Assembly: GCF_015689175.1 (NCBI RefSeq)
Contig: NZ_CP065047.1
Span: 496,001-560,000, forward strand
From: Mycobacterium kubicae
GTDB lineage: Bacteria > Actinomycetota > Actinomycetes > Mycobacteriales > Mycobacteriaceae
Direction: 5' to 3'
Length of the DNA stretch: 64,000 bases
The position numbers were made by a program, and so were the translations under genes. A model generated the notes under the pieces. The model was not told the DNA's origin. It was given only the letters and a program-made list of their open reading frames with translations, and searched no databases. Positions 37,314 to 49,100 of this stretch are shown here, piece after piece. Every line of letters starts with the position of its first letter. Position 1 is the stretch's first letter.

Positions 37314-37784
37314 TCAGTCCAGCAGCTCTACCTCCCAGTTGGAGCGTTGAATCCGCACATCCAGCTCCCGCAGCTGGCGGGCCACCTCGTCGGCCTGAGC
37401 GCGTAACTCGCCGACCGGCAGAGCGGACAGTATTTTCAGCTCCGACCGCAGTTGCCGGGCATAGCCTGGTTGGTTGATTCCCGCTGCCGCGTCGGCCGCG
37501 GCGGTCAGGACGTAATGCCGCAGGCGCAATGCGTCTCGCCGGGCCAGCGCGTCGGTCAGCGTGCCGTCTGCACCAATCGCCGTAGCGGCGTTGGTGCGGT
37601 TGATGCGGCGGATGAGCGTCTCGTACTCGTCGAGCACCTCGCTAGCTTCGGCCAACAAAGCTGCGGCATCCTCGGCCGGTTCTTCGCCCTCTTGGTAGCG
37701 GGCATTGCTCACGATGCGGGAGCGCAGCTGTTCGATGCGGCGTGCGGCATTGGCTCGCAGCGATAACGCCTCTGCCAGCTTCAT
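37314..37784 (-). CDS. DIP1984 family protein
   Basis: A 156-residue, highly helical soluble protein beginning MKLAEALSLRANAARRIEQL and containing YETLIRRINRTNAAT and ALARRDALRLRHYVL. This wording is that of the DIP1984 family, named after a corynebacterial protein and sometimes annotated as septicolysin-like; no activity is established. ATG 37784 follows GAGAGGAGA at good spacing, so the frame extending to 37826 is rejected. It lies alone between the frameshifted gene and fadE3, without an obvious partner. Confidence 0.8.
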   Translation of the reverse strand: MKLAEALSLRANAARRIEQLRSRIVSNARYQEGEEPAEDAAALLAEASEVLDEYETLIRRINRTNAATAIGADGTLTDALARRDALRLRHYVLTAAADAAAGINQPGYARQLRSELKILSALPVGELRAQADEVARQLRELDVRIQRSNWEVELLD

Positions 37785-37884
37785 GGTCTCCTCTCCTCTC
37801 GTCAGCACTGCTCTCGGACGGCCCATAGCATGATGACCCGAAAGGTTCGGGGTGACAATTCATTTCCGCGGCCGGCACGCGCCC

Positions 37885-39048
37885 TCAGATTCCGCCGCGG
37901 GCCACCAGTTGGCCGGCGATCACGTTGCGCTGAATCTCGTTGGTGCCCTCGCCGACGATCATCAGCGGCGCATCGCGGAAGTAGCGTTCCACGTCGTATT
38001 CGGTTGAGTAGCCGTAGCCGCCGTGGATGCGCACCGCGTTCAAGGCGATCTCCATCGCGGCTTCGGAGGCGAACAGCTTGGCCATGCCGGCCTCCATGTC
38101 GCAGCGCTCGCCGCTGTCGTAGCGCTCGGCGGCATAGCGGGTGAGTTGGCGGGCGGCGGTGAGTTTGGTTGCCATGTCGGCCAGATAGTTGCCGACGGAT
38201 TGGTGCTTCCAGATGGGATTGCCGAAGCTCTCGCGCTGCTGGGCGTAGGCCAGCGCGTCTTCGAGTGCCGCCGTGGCCACCCCCAGGGCGCGCGCGGCGA
38301 CCTGAATCCGGCCGGTCTCAAGGCCTTTCATCATCTGCGCGAAGCCGTGGCCGGGTTCCCCGCCCAGGATGGCCGTGGCCGGGAGCCGGAAGCCGTCGAA
38401 CGACAGCTCGCAGGATTCCACCCCCTTGTAGCCCAGCTTGGGCAGGTCCCGCGACACCGTCAGGCCGGGCCCGGGTTCGACCAGCACGATGGAGATGCCG
38501 TGGTGGCGCGGCGTGGCGGTGGGATCGGTCTTGGCCAGCAGCGCGATCAACCCGGACCGGCGCGCATTGGAGATCCAGGTCTTGGCGCCGTTGATCACCA
38601 GGTCGGTGCCGTCGGGCAGCGCGGTGGTCGACATGTTCTGCAGATCCGAACCCCCACCCGGCTCGGTCAGTGCCATGGTGGCCCGCAACTCGCCAGTGGC
38701 CAGCCGCGGCAGATAGGTCTGCTGCTGCTCGTCGGTGCCGAACAGCGTCAGCAGCTTGGCGACCACGGTGTGCCCGCCCATCGCGCCGGCCAGGCTCATC
38801 CAGCCGCGCGCCAGTTCCTCGGTGACCCGTACATAGCACGGCATGGATACCGGTGCACCGCCGAAGGATTCGGGTACCGCCAGCCCGTAGATGCCGATGC
38901 GCTTCATCTGGTCGATCCACGCCTCGGGATAGGTGTTGGCATGCTCGACTTCTCGGACCGTCGGCTTCACCTCACGGTCGATGAACGCGCGCACGGTGGC
39001 GACCAGCATCTGTTCGTCGTCGTTCAGCTCACTGCTCACCCGTGCCAT
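37885..39048 (-). CDS. fadE3: Acyl-CoA dehydrogenase FadE3
   Basis: A 387-residue flavin-dependent acyl-CoA dehydrogenase that introduces the alpha-beta double bond in fatty acyl-CoA. FAD and substrate motifs are present: MALTEPGGGSDLQNMSTTA, KTWISNARRSG and RIHGGYGYSTEYDVERYFRD. The catalytic glutamate is in GEGTNEIQRNVIAGQL. ATG 39048 begins MARVSSELNDDEQML. It is divergent from the Rv0216-type dehydratase gene with 43 bp between starts, so they share a promoter region. This supports a joint role in beta-oxidation or a related pathway. Confidence 0.94.
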   Translation of the reverse strand: MARVSSELNDDEQMLVATVRAFIDREVKPTVREVEHANTYPEAWIDQMKRIGIYGLAVPESFGGAPVSMPCYVRVTEELARGWMSLAGAMGGHTVVAKLLTLFGTDEQQQTYLPRLATGELRATMALTEPGGGSDLQNMSTTALPDGTDLVINGAKTWISNARRSGLIALLAKTDPTATPRHHGISIVLVEPGPGLTVSRDLPKLGYKGVESCELSFDGFRLPATAILGGEPGHGFAQMMKGLETGRIQVAARALGVATAALEDALAYAQQRESFGNPIWKHQSVGNYLADMATKLTAARQLTRYAAERYDSGERCDMEAGMAKLFASEAAMEIALNAVRIHGGYGYSTEYDVERYFRDAPLMIVGEGTNEIQRNVIAGQLVARGGI

Positions 39049-39091
39049 ATTGGGCGTTGTGACTTCCCACAGTCGGACCGGGTATGCGGCG

Positions 39092-40084
39092 ATGCGCGAG
39101 GGCGGCCCCTACTTCGACGACCTGGTGGTGGGGCAGGTGTTCGACTGGGCGCCGGCGATGACGTTGTCGTCGGGTCTGGCCGCCGCGCATCAGGCGATCC
39201 TGGGCGACCGGCTGCGGCTGGCGCTGGACGGCGGTTTGTGCGCCGCGGTGACCGGCGCCCCGGCGGCGCTGGCGCATCCGGGTCTGGTGTGCGACGTGGC
39301 GATCGGGCAGTCGACGGTGGTCACCCAGCGGGTCAAAGCCAACTTGTTCTATCGCGGGCTGCGATTTCACCGCTTCCCGGTGATCGAGGACTCCCTCTAC
39401 ACCCGCACCGAAGTGGTCGGGCTGCGCGCCAACGCGGCCAAGCCGGGCCGGGCCCCGACGGGCCTGGCGGCGCTGCGAATGACCACGGTTGACCAGGCCG
39501 ACCGCCTGGTGCTCGACTTCTACCGGTGCGCCATGCTGCCCGCCGGCCCGCAGTGGGATCCACAGGATGCGCCCAGCGACGACCTGTCGGGCATCGGCGT
39601 CGACGCGCCGCCGCCGCCCACCGACCCGGCCGCCGGCTGGGACGGTGCGGTGTTCCGCGCCCGGGTGCCCGGTCCGCATTTCGAGCCGGGTCTGGCCGGT
39701 GCGGTGCTGCGCAGCACCGCCGACGTGGTCAGCAGCGCCCCCGAGCTGGCCCGTCTCACCCTGAATATCGCTGCCACCCATCATGACTGGCGGGTGGGCG
39801 GCCATCGTCTGGTCTACGGCGGGCACACCATCGGCCTGGCGTTGGCGCAGGTGACCCGGCTGCTGCCCAACCTGGCGACGGTCCTGGGCTGGGCCCACTG
39901 CGACCACACCGGACCGGTCCGCGAGGGGGACACGCTGTACAGCGAGGTGCGGGTCGAGTCCGCCGAACCCACCACCAGCGGGGGAGTGCTGGGGCTGCGG
40001 TCGCTGGTCTACGCCGTCGGCGGCTCGGCCGGCGAGCCGGACCGGCAGGTGCTGGACTGGCGCTTTTCGGCGCTGCAGTTCTAG
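39092..40084 (+). CDS. Double-hotdog MaoC-like dehydratase (Rv0216 homologue)
   Basis: A 330-residue protein with two hotdog domains in tandem (about 5-160 and 185-325), as in Rv0216, whose crystal structure shows a double-hotdog fold related to R-specific enoyl hydratases. The first domain starts GPYFDDLVVGQVFDW; the second contains GGHTIGLALAQVTRLLPNLA. The likely reaction is reversible hydration of an enoyl-CoA, but published work on Rv0216 left its substrate open. ATG 39092 begins MREGGPYFDD. It diverges from fadE3 and its stop is 23 bp from that of the giant PE_PGRS gene. Confidence 0.87.
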   Translation: MREGGPYFDDLVVGQVFDWAPAMTLSSGLAAAHQAILGDRLRLALDGGLCAAVTGAPAALAHPGLVCDVAIGQSTVVTQRVKANLFYRGLRFHRFPVIEDSLYTRTEVVGLRANAAKPGRAPTGLAALRMTTVDQADRLVLDFYRCAMLPAGPQWDPQDAPSDDLSGIGVDAPPPPTDPAAGWDGAVFRARVPGPHFEPGLAGAVLRSTADVVSSAPELARLTLNIAATHHDWRVGGHRLVYGGHTIGLALAQVTRLLPNLATVLGWAHCDHTGPVREGDTLYSEVRVESAEPTTSGGVLGLRSLVYAVGGSAGEPDRQVLDWRFSALQF

Positions 40085-40107
40085 TCGCCCAGCCGGTCCG
40101 GCTCCGC

Positions 40108-43100
40108 TCAGCCGTTGCTGCCGGGGGTACCGGACGGGCCCTGCTGGCCGGCCACTCCGGCGCCGACCGCACTCCCGCCGGCACCGCCGTCGCCCTGGCT
40201 GCCGCCGGTGCCGCCGGCCCCGGTGGTGCCGGTACCGCCCGCGCTGCCGCCGGTGCCCGCCGCGCCCGGTGTGCCTGCCGGGCCGCCGGCGCCGCCGTTG
40301 CCGCCGCTGGGTCCGGTGCCGCCGGTGCCGCCGTTGCCGTCGGGCGCGCCGCCGTTGCCGCCTGCCCCGCCGGTCTGCCCGGTGGTGGCGCTGCCGCCGT
40401 TGCCGCCGGCCCCGCCGTTGCCGGCCTTGCCGCCATTACCGGAGGTGGCCCCGCCGCTGCCGCCGTTGCCGCCGGCGCCGCCGACTCCGCCGTTGCCGCC
40501 GGTGCCGCTGTTACCGCCGACGCCGCCGTTCGGGTTGGCGCCCGCGCCGTCGGCGCCCTTGCCACCGGTGCCCGGTGCCCCGCCGGAGCCTGCGGCCCCG
40601 CCGTTGCCGCCCGCACCGCCGGTGCCGGCACCTTGGGCATTGCCGCCGGCGCCCGCGGCGCCACCGGCGCCGCCGACTCCGCCGTTGCCACCCGCGCCGC
40701 CGGCGCCGTTGTTGACGGTGATGTCTCCGGCCGCGCCGGTGCCGCCGGCCCCGCCTGTTGCGCCCTGGCCGCCGTTGCCGCCGACGCCTCCGTTGCCGGA
40801 GATCGAGCCGCCCAGGCCGCCCGCGCCGCCGGTGCCGCCGGCGCCGCCGGCCTGACCGACGCCGCCGTTGTCGCCGGGGTTGACGCCCCCGCTGCCGGCC
40901 GTCCCCGCGGCGCCGTTGCCGCCGACGCCACCGTTGCCGCCGTTACCGACGTTGCCGCCGTTGCCGCCGGCTCCGCCGTTGCCGCCGGTGGCGCCGGGGG
41001 TAGTGGCGTTGAAGCCGGCGCCGCCGGTGCCGCCGTTGCCGGCCGGTCCGGTCACCGCCACGCCGTTGCTGCCGCCCGCGCCGGTGGTCGACCCGGTGCC
41101 GCCGGTGCCACCGGTGCCCGCGGTGCCGGCGTTGCCGCCGTTTCCGCCCACACCGCCGTTGGGGTTGGCCGCGGTGCCGTTGGCGCCGCCGCCGCCGCTG
41201 CCGGGGGTACCGGCGTTACCGCCGTTGCCGGCCTTGCCGCCCGCGCCTGCGGTGCCGTTGGATCCGGCGCCCAGCGCGGTGCCACCGACGCCACCGTTAC
41301 CGCCGTTGCCGCCGGCCCCGCCGTTGCCGCCGTTGCCGCCGGCCTGGCCGGCGCCGTTGTTCGTCCCGGCCACCCCGGTAGCGCCGGTCACGCCGGTGCC
41401 GCCGGCGCCGCCGTTGGCCCCGGTACCGCCGGCCCCGCCGGCACCGCCGTTGCCGGAGGTCGATCCCCCGGCGCCGCCGTTGCCGCCGCTACCGCCGGAC
41501 CCGCCGGCCTGGCCGTTGCCGCCGCTGGCGCCGGCCGTGGCCGGGTTGGTGCCGGCCGTGCCGGCGACCCCGTTGCCGCCGGCGCCGCCCTTGCCGCCGT
41601 TGCCGATGTTGCCGCCGTTGCCGCCGTTGCCACCGGTGCCGCCGTTGGCGCCCGCGGCGGAGGAGGTGAAGCCCGTGCCGCCGTTGCCGCCGTTACCGGC
41701 CGGGCCGACGATCGAGGCGCCGTTGCTGCCGTTGGCCCCTGCGGTCGATCCGGTGCCACCGGTGCCGCCGTTGCCCGCGGCGCCCGCGTTGCCGCCGTTG
41801 CCGCCTGCCCCGCCGTTGACGTTGCTGGCGGTGCCGTTGGCGCCGGTGCCGCCGTTGCCCGGTGCGCCCGCATTGCCACCGCCGCCGGCGTTGCCCCCGG
41901 CGCCGGTGGTGCCGGCGACGCCGCTGGTGACCGTGCCGCCCGCCCCGCCGTTGCCGCCGTTGCCGCCGGCGCCGCCGTTACCGCCGTTGCCGCCGGCCTG
42001 GCCCGCTCCGCTGTTGGTCCCGGCTACACCGTTGGCGCCGGTCACGCCGGCCCCGCCGTCGCCGCCCCGGGCGCCGGTGCCACCGGCGCCGCCGCTGCCG
42101 CCGTTGCCGGACACCGAGCCGCCGTTGCCGCCCAGACCGCCGTTGCCGCCCGCACCGCCGGCCATTCCGTCGGTGCCGCTGGCGCCCGCGGTGGCGCCGT
42201 TGGTGCCCGCCGTGCCGGCAAAGCCGTTGCCGCCGGCCCCGCCGTTACCGCCGTTGCCGTGGCTGCCGGCGTTGCCGCCGTTGCCGCCGCTGCCGCCCGC
42301 GGCGCCCGCGGTGCTGGTCTGGGTGTAGCCGGTGCCGCCGTTGCCGCCGTTGCCGACGGCCCCCGCGGCGAGGGCGCCGTTGGTGCCGGCGGTGCCCGCC
42401 TTGGTGGTGGAGGTGCCGCCGGTGCCGCCGGTGCCTGCGGTCTCGTTGCCGCCGGTGCCGCCGTTGCCGCCGTTGGGGTTGGTGGCGGTGCCGGCTGCGC
42501 CGTTGCCGCCGTCGCCCGGGGTTCCGGCCTTGCCGCCGTTGCCGCCGTTTCCGCCGACGCCGTCGACACCGTTGCTGCCGACGCCCTGCGTCTTGCCGCC
42601 GACTCCGCCGTTGCCGCCGTTTCCGCCGTTGCCGCCCACGCCGCCGTTGCCGCCGTTTTGGCCGGAGCCGATTCCGGTGCCGTACTGGTCGACGTCTGAG
42701 ACGCCGTTGCCGCCGGTCACGCCGTTGCCGCCGGCGCTGCCGGCCGCGCCGTTGCCGCCGGCGCCGCCGGTGCCGCCGTTGCCGGAGACGGAGCCGCCCA
42801 TACCGCCGGCACCGCCGTTGCCGCCGGACCCGCCGGCGCGGCCGTCGACGCCGGAGTCGCCCGCCTTGGTGCCGTTGGCACCGGCCAGGTTGTCGACGCC
42901 GTTACCACCGGCGCCGCCGTTACCGCCGTTACCGATGGAACCGCCGTTGCCGCCGTTGCCGCCGTTGCCGCCGCTGGCGCCCTTGGTCAGCGGGTTGTAG
43001 CCGGCGCCGCCCTGACCGCCGTTGCCGGCCGGTCCGGTGACCGACGCGCCGTTGACGCCCGCGGTGCCGGGTGTGGACCCGGTGCCCGCCGTACCGCCGG

Positions 43101-46100
43101 TGCCGGCGATGCCGGCGTTGCCGCCGTTGCCGCCGTTGCCGCCGTTGGGGTTGGTCACGGTGCCGGCCGCGCCGGTGCCGCCGTTGCCGGGTGTGCCCGC
43201 TTTGCCACCGTTGGCGCCGTTGCCGCCGGTGCCGGTGGTGCCCGCGGCGCCGCTGCCGTTTTGCAGCGCACCCGCCGCCCCGCCGTTGCCACCGGAGCCG
43301 CCGTTACCGCCGTTGCCGCCGTTGCCACCGTTGCCGGCCGCGCCGTTGTTGACTCCGGGCAGACCGGCCTTGCCACTCACTCCGTTGCCGCCCTTGCCAC
43401 CGGCGGCGCCGTTTCCGCCGGCCCCGCCGTTGCCGGCATTGCCGGAGATGTTGCCGCTGGCCCCGCCGGCGCCGCCGTTACCGCCGGAGCCACCGGATGT
43501 GCCGCTGGTGCCGCTGCTGCCGGCGGTGGTCCCGTTGACGCCGGCCGTGCCGGCCGTGCCGTTGCCGCCGGCCCCGCCGTTGCCGCCATTGCCGATCGAA
43601 CCGGCGTTGCCGCCGTTGCCGCCGTTGCCGCCGGAGGTGCCCGGGGTGGTGGGGTTGAAGCCGGCGCCGCCGTTACCGCCGTTACCGGCCGTGACGGTGG
43701 GGATGGTGCCGGCTTTGCCGCTCGCACCGAGGGTGGAGCCGTTGCCGCCCGCACCGGCGCCGCCGCCGCTGCCCAGGACGCCGCCGTTGCCGCCGTTGCC
43801 GCCGTTCGGGTTGGCGGCCGTGCCGGCCCCGCCGTTGCCGCCGTTGCCGCCGACACCGTTGCTGCCGCCGTTGCCGCCGGCACCGCCGACGCCCGCCTTG
43901 TAGCCGGCCGCGCTGGGCGCTCCGCCGTCACCGCCCTTGCCGCCGCCGCCGCCGTTGCCGCCGCCGCCGCCGTTGCCGCCGCCGCCACCGTTGACGCCGT
44001 CGGCCCCGCTACCACCGGTGCCGCCGGAGCCGCCGTTTCCTGCGGCACCGCCGGCGCCGCCGTCCCCGCCGAGCGTGCCGCCCTTACCGCCGGTACCGCC
44101 GTTGCCGCCGGTGCTGCCGCTGCCGCCGATGCTGCCGTTGGCGCCCGGCGTGCTGCCGCCGGCGCCGGTCTGGCCGATCGCGCCGGTGCCGCCCTTGCCG
44201 CCGGTGCCGCCGGTGCCGTACTGCCCGGCGTTGCCGCCAGTACCGCCGTTGCCGCCGTTGACGCCGGGCGTGGTGGAGTTCCAGCCGGCCCCACCGGTGC
44301 CGCCGTTTCCGGCGATGGTGGTGGGAGTGGCGCCGGACTTGCCGTTGCTGCCGGTGGACGAGCCGCTGCCACCCAGACCGGCGTTACCGCCGCTGCCCGG
44401 GTTGGCACCGTTACCGCCGGTGCCACCGTTGGGGTGGGCGGCGGTGCCCGCGGCACCGGTGCCACCGACCCCGCTCACTCCGCCGTCACCGCCGTTGCCG
44501 CCGGCCCCGCCGGTGCCGACGGTGCCCTTGGTGACCGTCCCGGCGCTACCGCCCGCGGCGCCGGCGCCGCCGGTGCCGCCGTTACCGGCGTTGCCACCCG
44601 TGCCACCGTTGACGCTCCAGTCGCCGGTACCGCCCGCGCCGCCGGTGCCACCCGCGCCGCCGTTGCCGCCGGCGCCGCCGTTACCGCTGTTCCCGGCGAT
44701 GGTGCCGCCGTTGCCGCCCTTACCGGCCGCGCCGCCGGCGCCGCCGGTGCCGCCGACACCGCCGTTTTGGCCCGGTCCGCCGGTCGAACCGGTCACGCCG
44801 GTGCCGCCGGTGAAGCCGTTGCCGCCGTTGCCGCCGTTGCCGTAGGCCCCGGCGTTGCCGCCGTCGCCACCGGCGTAGCCGGTCTGGCCGGCGCCGGGCA
44901 GGCCGAACGCGTTGCCACCGTTGCCGCCGTTGCCGGTCGCGGTGGTCGGGGTGGTGCCGGCGCTGCCGTTGCCGCCGAAGCCGCCCGGCCCGACACCGCC
45001 GGTGCCGCCGCCGCCGCCCGTGCCGGGATTGCTGCCGCTGCCGCCCTTACCGCCGCCGAGGTAGCCGTTGCCGCCGGTGCCGCCGGCCGCGCCCAGGCCG
45101 CCGTTGCCGCCGTTGCCGCCCTTGCCGCCGGTGCCGCTGAAGGTGTTGGCGCCGTCGCCACCGCTGCCGCCGGCCGCGCCGTTGCCGGCGTTACCGCCGG
45201 CGCCGCCCTTGCCGTTCAGGGTGCCGCTGTTACCGCCGTTGCCGCCCGCGCCGCCGCTGCCGCCGGCCTGGCCGGTGCCACCGTTGGGGTTCAGGGCGGT
45301 CCCGTTGCTGCCGTTCTGGCCGGCCGCGCCGCTGCCGCCGTTACCGCCGGCGCCGCCGTCGCCGTACAGGCCGCCGTCACCGCCGACACCGCCCTTGCCG
45401 CCGTTGGCGCCCGGCACGGTGGCGTTGAAGCCATCACCGCCCTGGCCGCCGTTGCCGCCGACGCCGGTGGGCGTGGTGCCGCCGGTGCCGTTGGCACCCT
45501 TGGCGCCGGCGCCCGACCCGCTGCCGTTGGCGCCGCCGCTGCCGCCGGTGCCGCCGCCCGCGCCGGTGCCGGGGTTGCCGCCCTTGCCGCCGGCGCCGCC
45601 GTCGGGGTTGGCGATGGTGCCGGCCGCGCCGTTGCCACCGTTGCCCTGGGTGCCGCCGTTGCCGCCGTTGCCGGCGTTGCCGCCGGCCGCACCGGTGCCC
45701 GCCGCGCCGTTGGTGGCGTTGCCGCCGGCGCCGCCGGCGCCGCCGTTGCCGCCGGTCCCGCCGCTACCGCCGCTGCCGCCGTTCTGGCCGCCGCCGATGC
45801 CGGTGCCGTAGGCGTTGGAGTTGGCGACACCGTTGTTGCCGTTCACGCCGCTGCCGCCGTTGCCGCCGCTGCCCGCGTTACCGCCGAGCCCGCCCGCGCC
45901 GCCGTTGCCGACGGTGGTGCCGCCGGCGCCACCGGCGCCGCCTTGACCGCCGGCCCCGCCGTTACCGCCGGTGCTGCCCGAAGAGCCGGTGTTGACGCCG
46001 TTGCTGCCGGTCGCACCGTTGGAGCCGTTGCCGCCGGCGCCGCCGGCGCCGCCGTTGCCGTTGGTGCCGCCGCTGCCGCCCTTACCGCCCGCGCCGCCGG

Positions 46101-49100
46101 CCAGGCCGTTGCCGCTGGCGTCGGTGGCGTTGGGTGCCTGGCTGAAGCCGACGCCGCCGTTGCCGCCGTGACCGGCCGAGCCGGTGAAGCCGGCGCCCGC
46201 GGTGCCGTTGCTGCCGCTGACGTCTCCGCCGCCGTCCAGGCCGCCGATACCGCCGGCGCCGCCGCTGCCCGCGTTGCCGCCATTGCCGCCGTTGCCGCCC
46301 GCGGTGCTGGTCGCGATGCCGGCCGCGCCGTTGCCGCCGCTGCCCGGTGTCCCGGCCGCACCGCCGTTGCCGGCGTTGCCGCCCGCGCCCACGGTGCCCG
46401 CGGTGCCGTACAGGCCGGCGCTACCGCCGGTGCCGCCTTGCCCGCCGTTGCCGCCGACCCCGCCGTTGCCGCCGTTGCCACCGTTCTGGCCGGCGCCGAC
46501 GCCGGTGCCGTAGTTGTCGACGCCGGATACGCCGTTGCCGCCGTTGTGCCCGGTGCCGCCCTTGCCGCCGTCGGCGCCGGATCCGCCGGCACCGCCGGCG
46601 CCGCCGTCACCCAGGTTGGCCCCGGCGTCCCCGCCGGCGCCGCCCTTACCGCCGGCGCCGCCGGCCTGACCGGTGCCGCCGTTGTTGCCGTCGCTGACTC
46701 CGTCGACGCCCGCTGCGCCCGCCACGCCGTTGCCGCCGTTGCCGCCGGCGCCGCCGCTGCCGTAGTTGCCGCCGTTGCCGCCGGCGCCGCCGTCGCCGCC
46801 GTTGGCGCCGGCCGCAGTTGAGGTGAATCCGGTGCCACCGTTGCCGCCGTTGCCGACGGGCGTGGTGGGCATGGCTCCGTCGAGGCCGTACTTGCCGGTG
46901 CCCGAGCCGCTGCCGTTGCTGCCGCCGGTACCCCCGGCGCCCGCGGTGCCCGCGTTGCCGCCGTTGCCGCCGGCCCCGCCGGTCGGGTTAATGGCCGTGC
47001 CGGCCGCGCCGTTGCCGCCGCTGCCCGGCGTGCCGGCGTTGCCGCCGTTGCCGGCGTTGCCGCCCAGACCCGAGGTGCCCGCGACGCCCTTGGTCGAGCC
47101 GCCGCCGACTCCGCCGTTGCCGCCGCTGCCGCCGTTGGCTCCGTTGCCGCCGTTGCCGCCGGCCTGTCCGGCGCCGTTGTTGACGCCGGCGACGCCGGTC
47201 GCGCCGTCCTGACCGGTGCCGCCGGTGCCGCCGTTGCCGCCGCTGCCGCCGTTACCGCCGGCGCCGCCGTTGCCGGCGTTCACGCCGCCCTTGCCGCCGC
47301 GGCCGCCGTCACCGCCGGACCCGCCGGCTTGCGCGTTGCCGCCGCTGTCGCCGGCCTTGACGCCGGCGGTGCCGTCCGTGCCGGCCACGCCGTTGCCACC
47401 GTTACCGCCCGAGCCGCCGTTACCGACGTTGCCCCCGTCACCGCCCGCGCCGCCGCTGCCGCCGTTGGCGCCCGGTGTGCTGTAGGTGTAGCCGTTGCCG
47501 CCGTTACCGCCGTTGCCGCCCGAGGTGGCGGTGCTGCCCTTCGCTCCGGCGCTGGGGGTGCCGGTGCCGGTGCCGACCTTGCCGGCCGCGCCGGCGCTGC
47601 CCGCGTTGCCGCCGGTGCCGCCGGCCCCGCCGTTGGGGTTGGCCGCGGTGCCGTCTGCGCCGATGCCGCCGTTGCCCCCGGCCGCGCCGTTGCCGCCGTT
47701 GCCGGCGCTGCCCGCCTTGCCGATGGTCGATCCGGTGCCGCCGTTGCCGCCCGTGCCGCCGGCGCCGCCGGCGCCGCCGTTACCGGCCGCGCCGCCCGCG
47801 CCGTTGTTGATGCCGGCCACGCCGGCCGCGCCGTTGCCGCCGATCGCGCCGTTGCCACCGCTGCCGGCATTGCCTGCGGCGCCCCCGGCGCCGCTGGCCG
47901 CCTGGGTACCGCTGCCGCCGGCCGTCTTCCCGCCGACGCCGCCGTTGCCGCCGCTACCGCCGTTGCCGCCCGCACCGCCGGACCCGCCGGACTGACCGGC
48001 GGCGTTGTTGGTGCCGACCACGCCGTTGGAGCCGGCCACACCGGCACCGCCGTTACCGCCGTCGGCGCCGGTCCCACCGGCGCCACCGACTCCGGCCGCG
48101 CCGGACACCGAGCCGCCGTTACCACCCTGGCCGCCGCTACCACCGGCGCCACCGGCCTGCCCCGCGCTGCCGCTCTCGCCGGGGTTGACGCCATTGCCGC
48201 CCGCGTTGCCGGCCACACCGTTACCGCCGGCACCACCGGTGCCGCCGGTGCCGACATTGCCGCCGTTGCCGCCGTTACCGCCGGTGCCGCCACTGGCGCC
48301 GGCGACCGTCGAGGTGAAGCCCGCCCCGCCGTTACCGCCGTTACCGCCCGAGCTGGGGGCGGTGCCGTTGGAGCCGGCGCTGGGCGTGCCCGAACCGGTG
48401 CCGACCGCGCCGCGGACCCCTGCGGTGCCCCGGTTGCCGCCGTTGCCGCCGTTGCCGCCGTTGGGGTTGGCCGCCGTGCCGTCGGCGCCGATGCCGCCGT
48501 TGCCGCCAGCGGCGCTGTTGCCGCCGTTGCCGGCGCTGCCCGCCTTGCCGATCGTGGACCCGGCGCCGCCGTTACCACCGTTGCCGCCGGTGCCGCCGTT
48601 ACCGCCGGCCGCGCCGGCGCCGCCGGTTCCGCTGTTGGTGCCCGCCACGCCGCTGGCGCCGGCACCACCGGCGCCAGCGTTGCCGCCGGCGCCACCGTTG
48701 CCGGCGTTGCCGCCAGCACCGCTGGCCGCCTGGAGACCGGTGCCACCCAGCGTCTTGCCGCCGGCCCCGCCCGCGCCGCCGGAGCCGCCGGCCCCGCCGT
48801 TGCCGCCGCTGCCGCCGGCCTGACCGGCGCCGTTGTTGACCCCGCTGGTGCCGACCGCGCCGCTGACACCGGCGCCGCCCTTGCCGCCGTCGGCTCCGGC
48901 GCCGCCGGCGCCGCCCACCCCGGCCGCGCCGGAGGTCGAGCCGCCGTTGCCGCCCTGGCCGCCGATGCCGCCGGACCCGCCGGCTTGACCGGCCCCGCCA
49001 CTGTCACCGGCGTTGACGCCGTTGCTGCCGACCGTGCCGGCCACTCCGTTGCCGCCGGCGCCACCGGCGCCGCCGTTGCCGACCGAGCCGCCGTTACCGC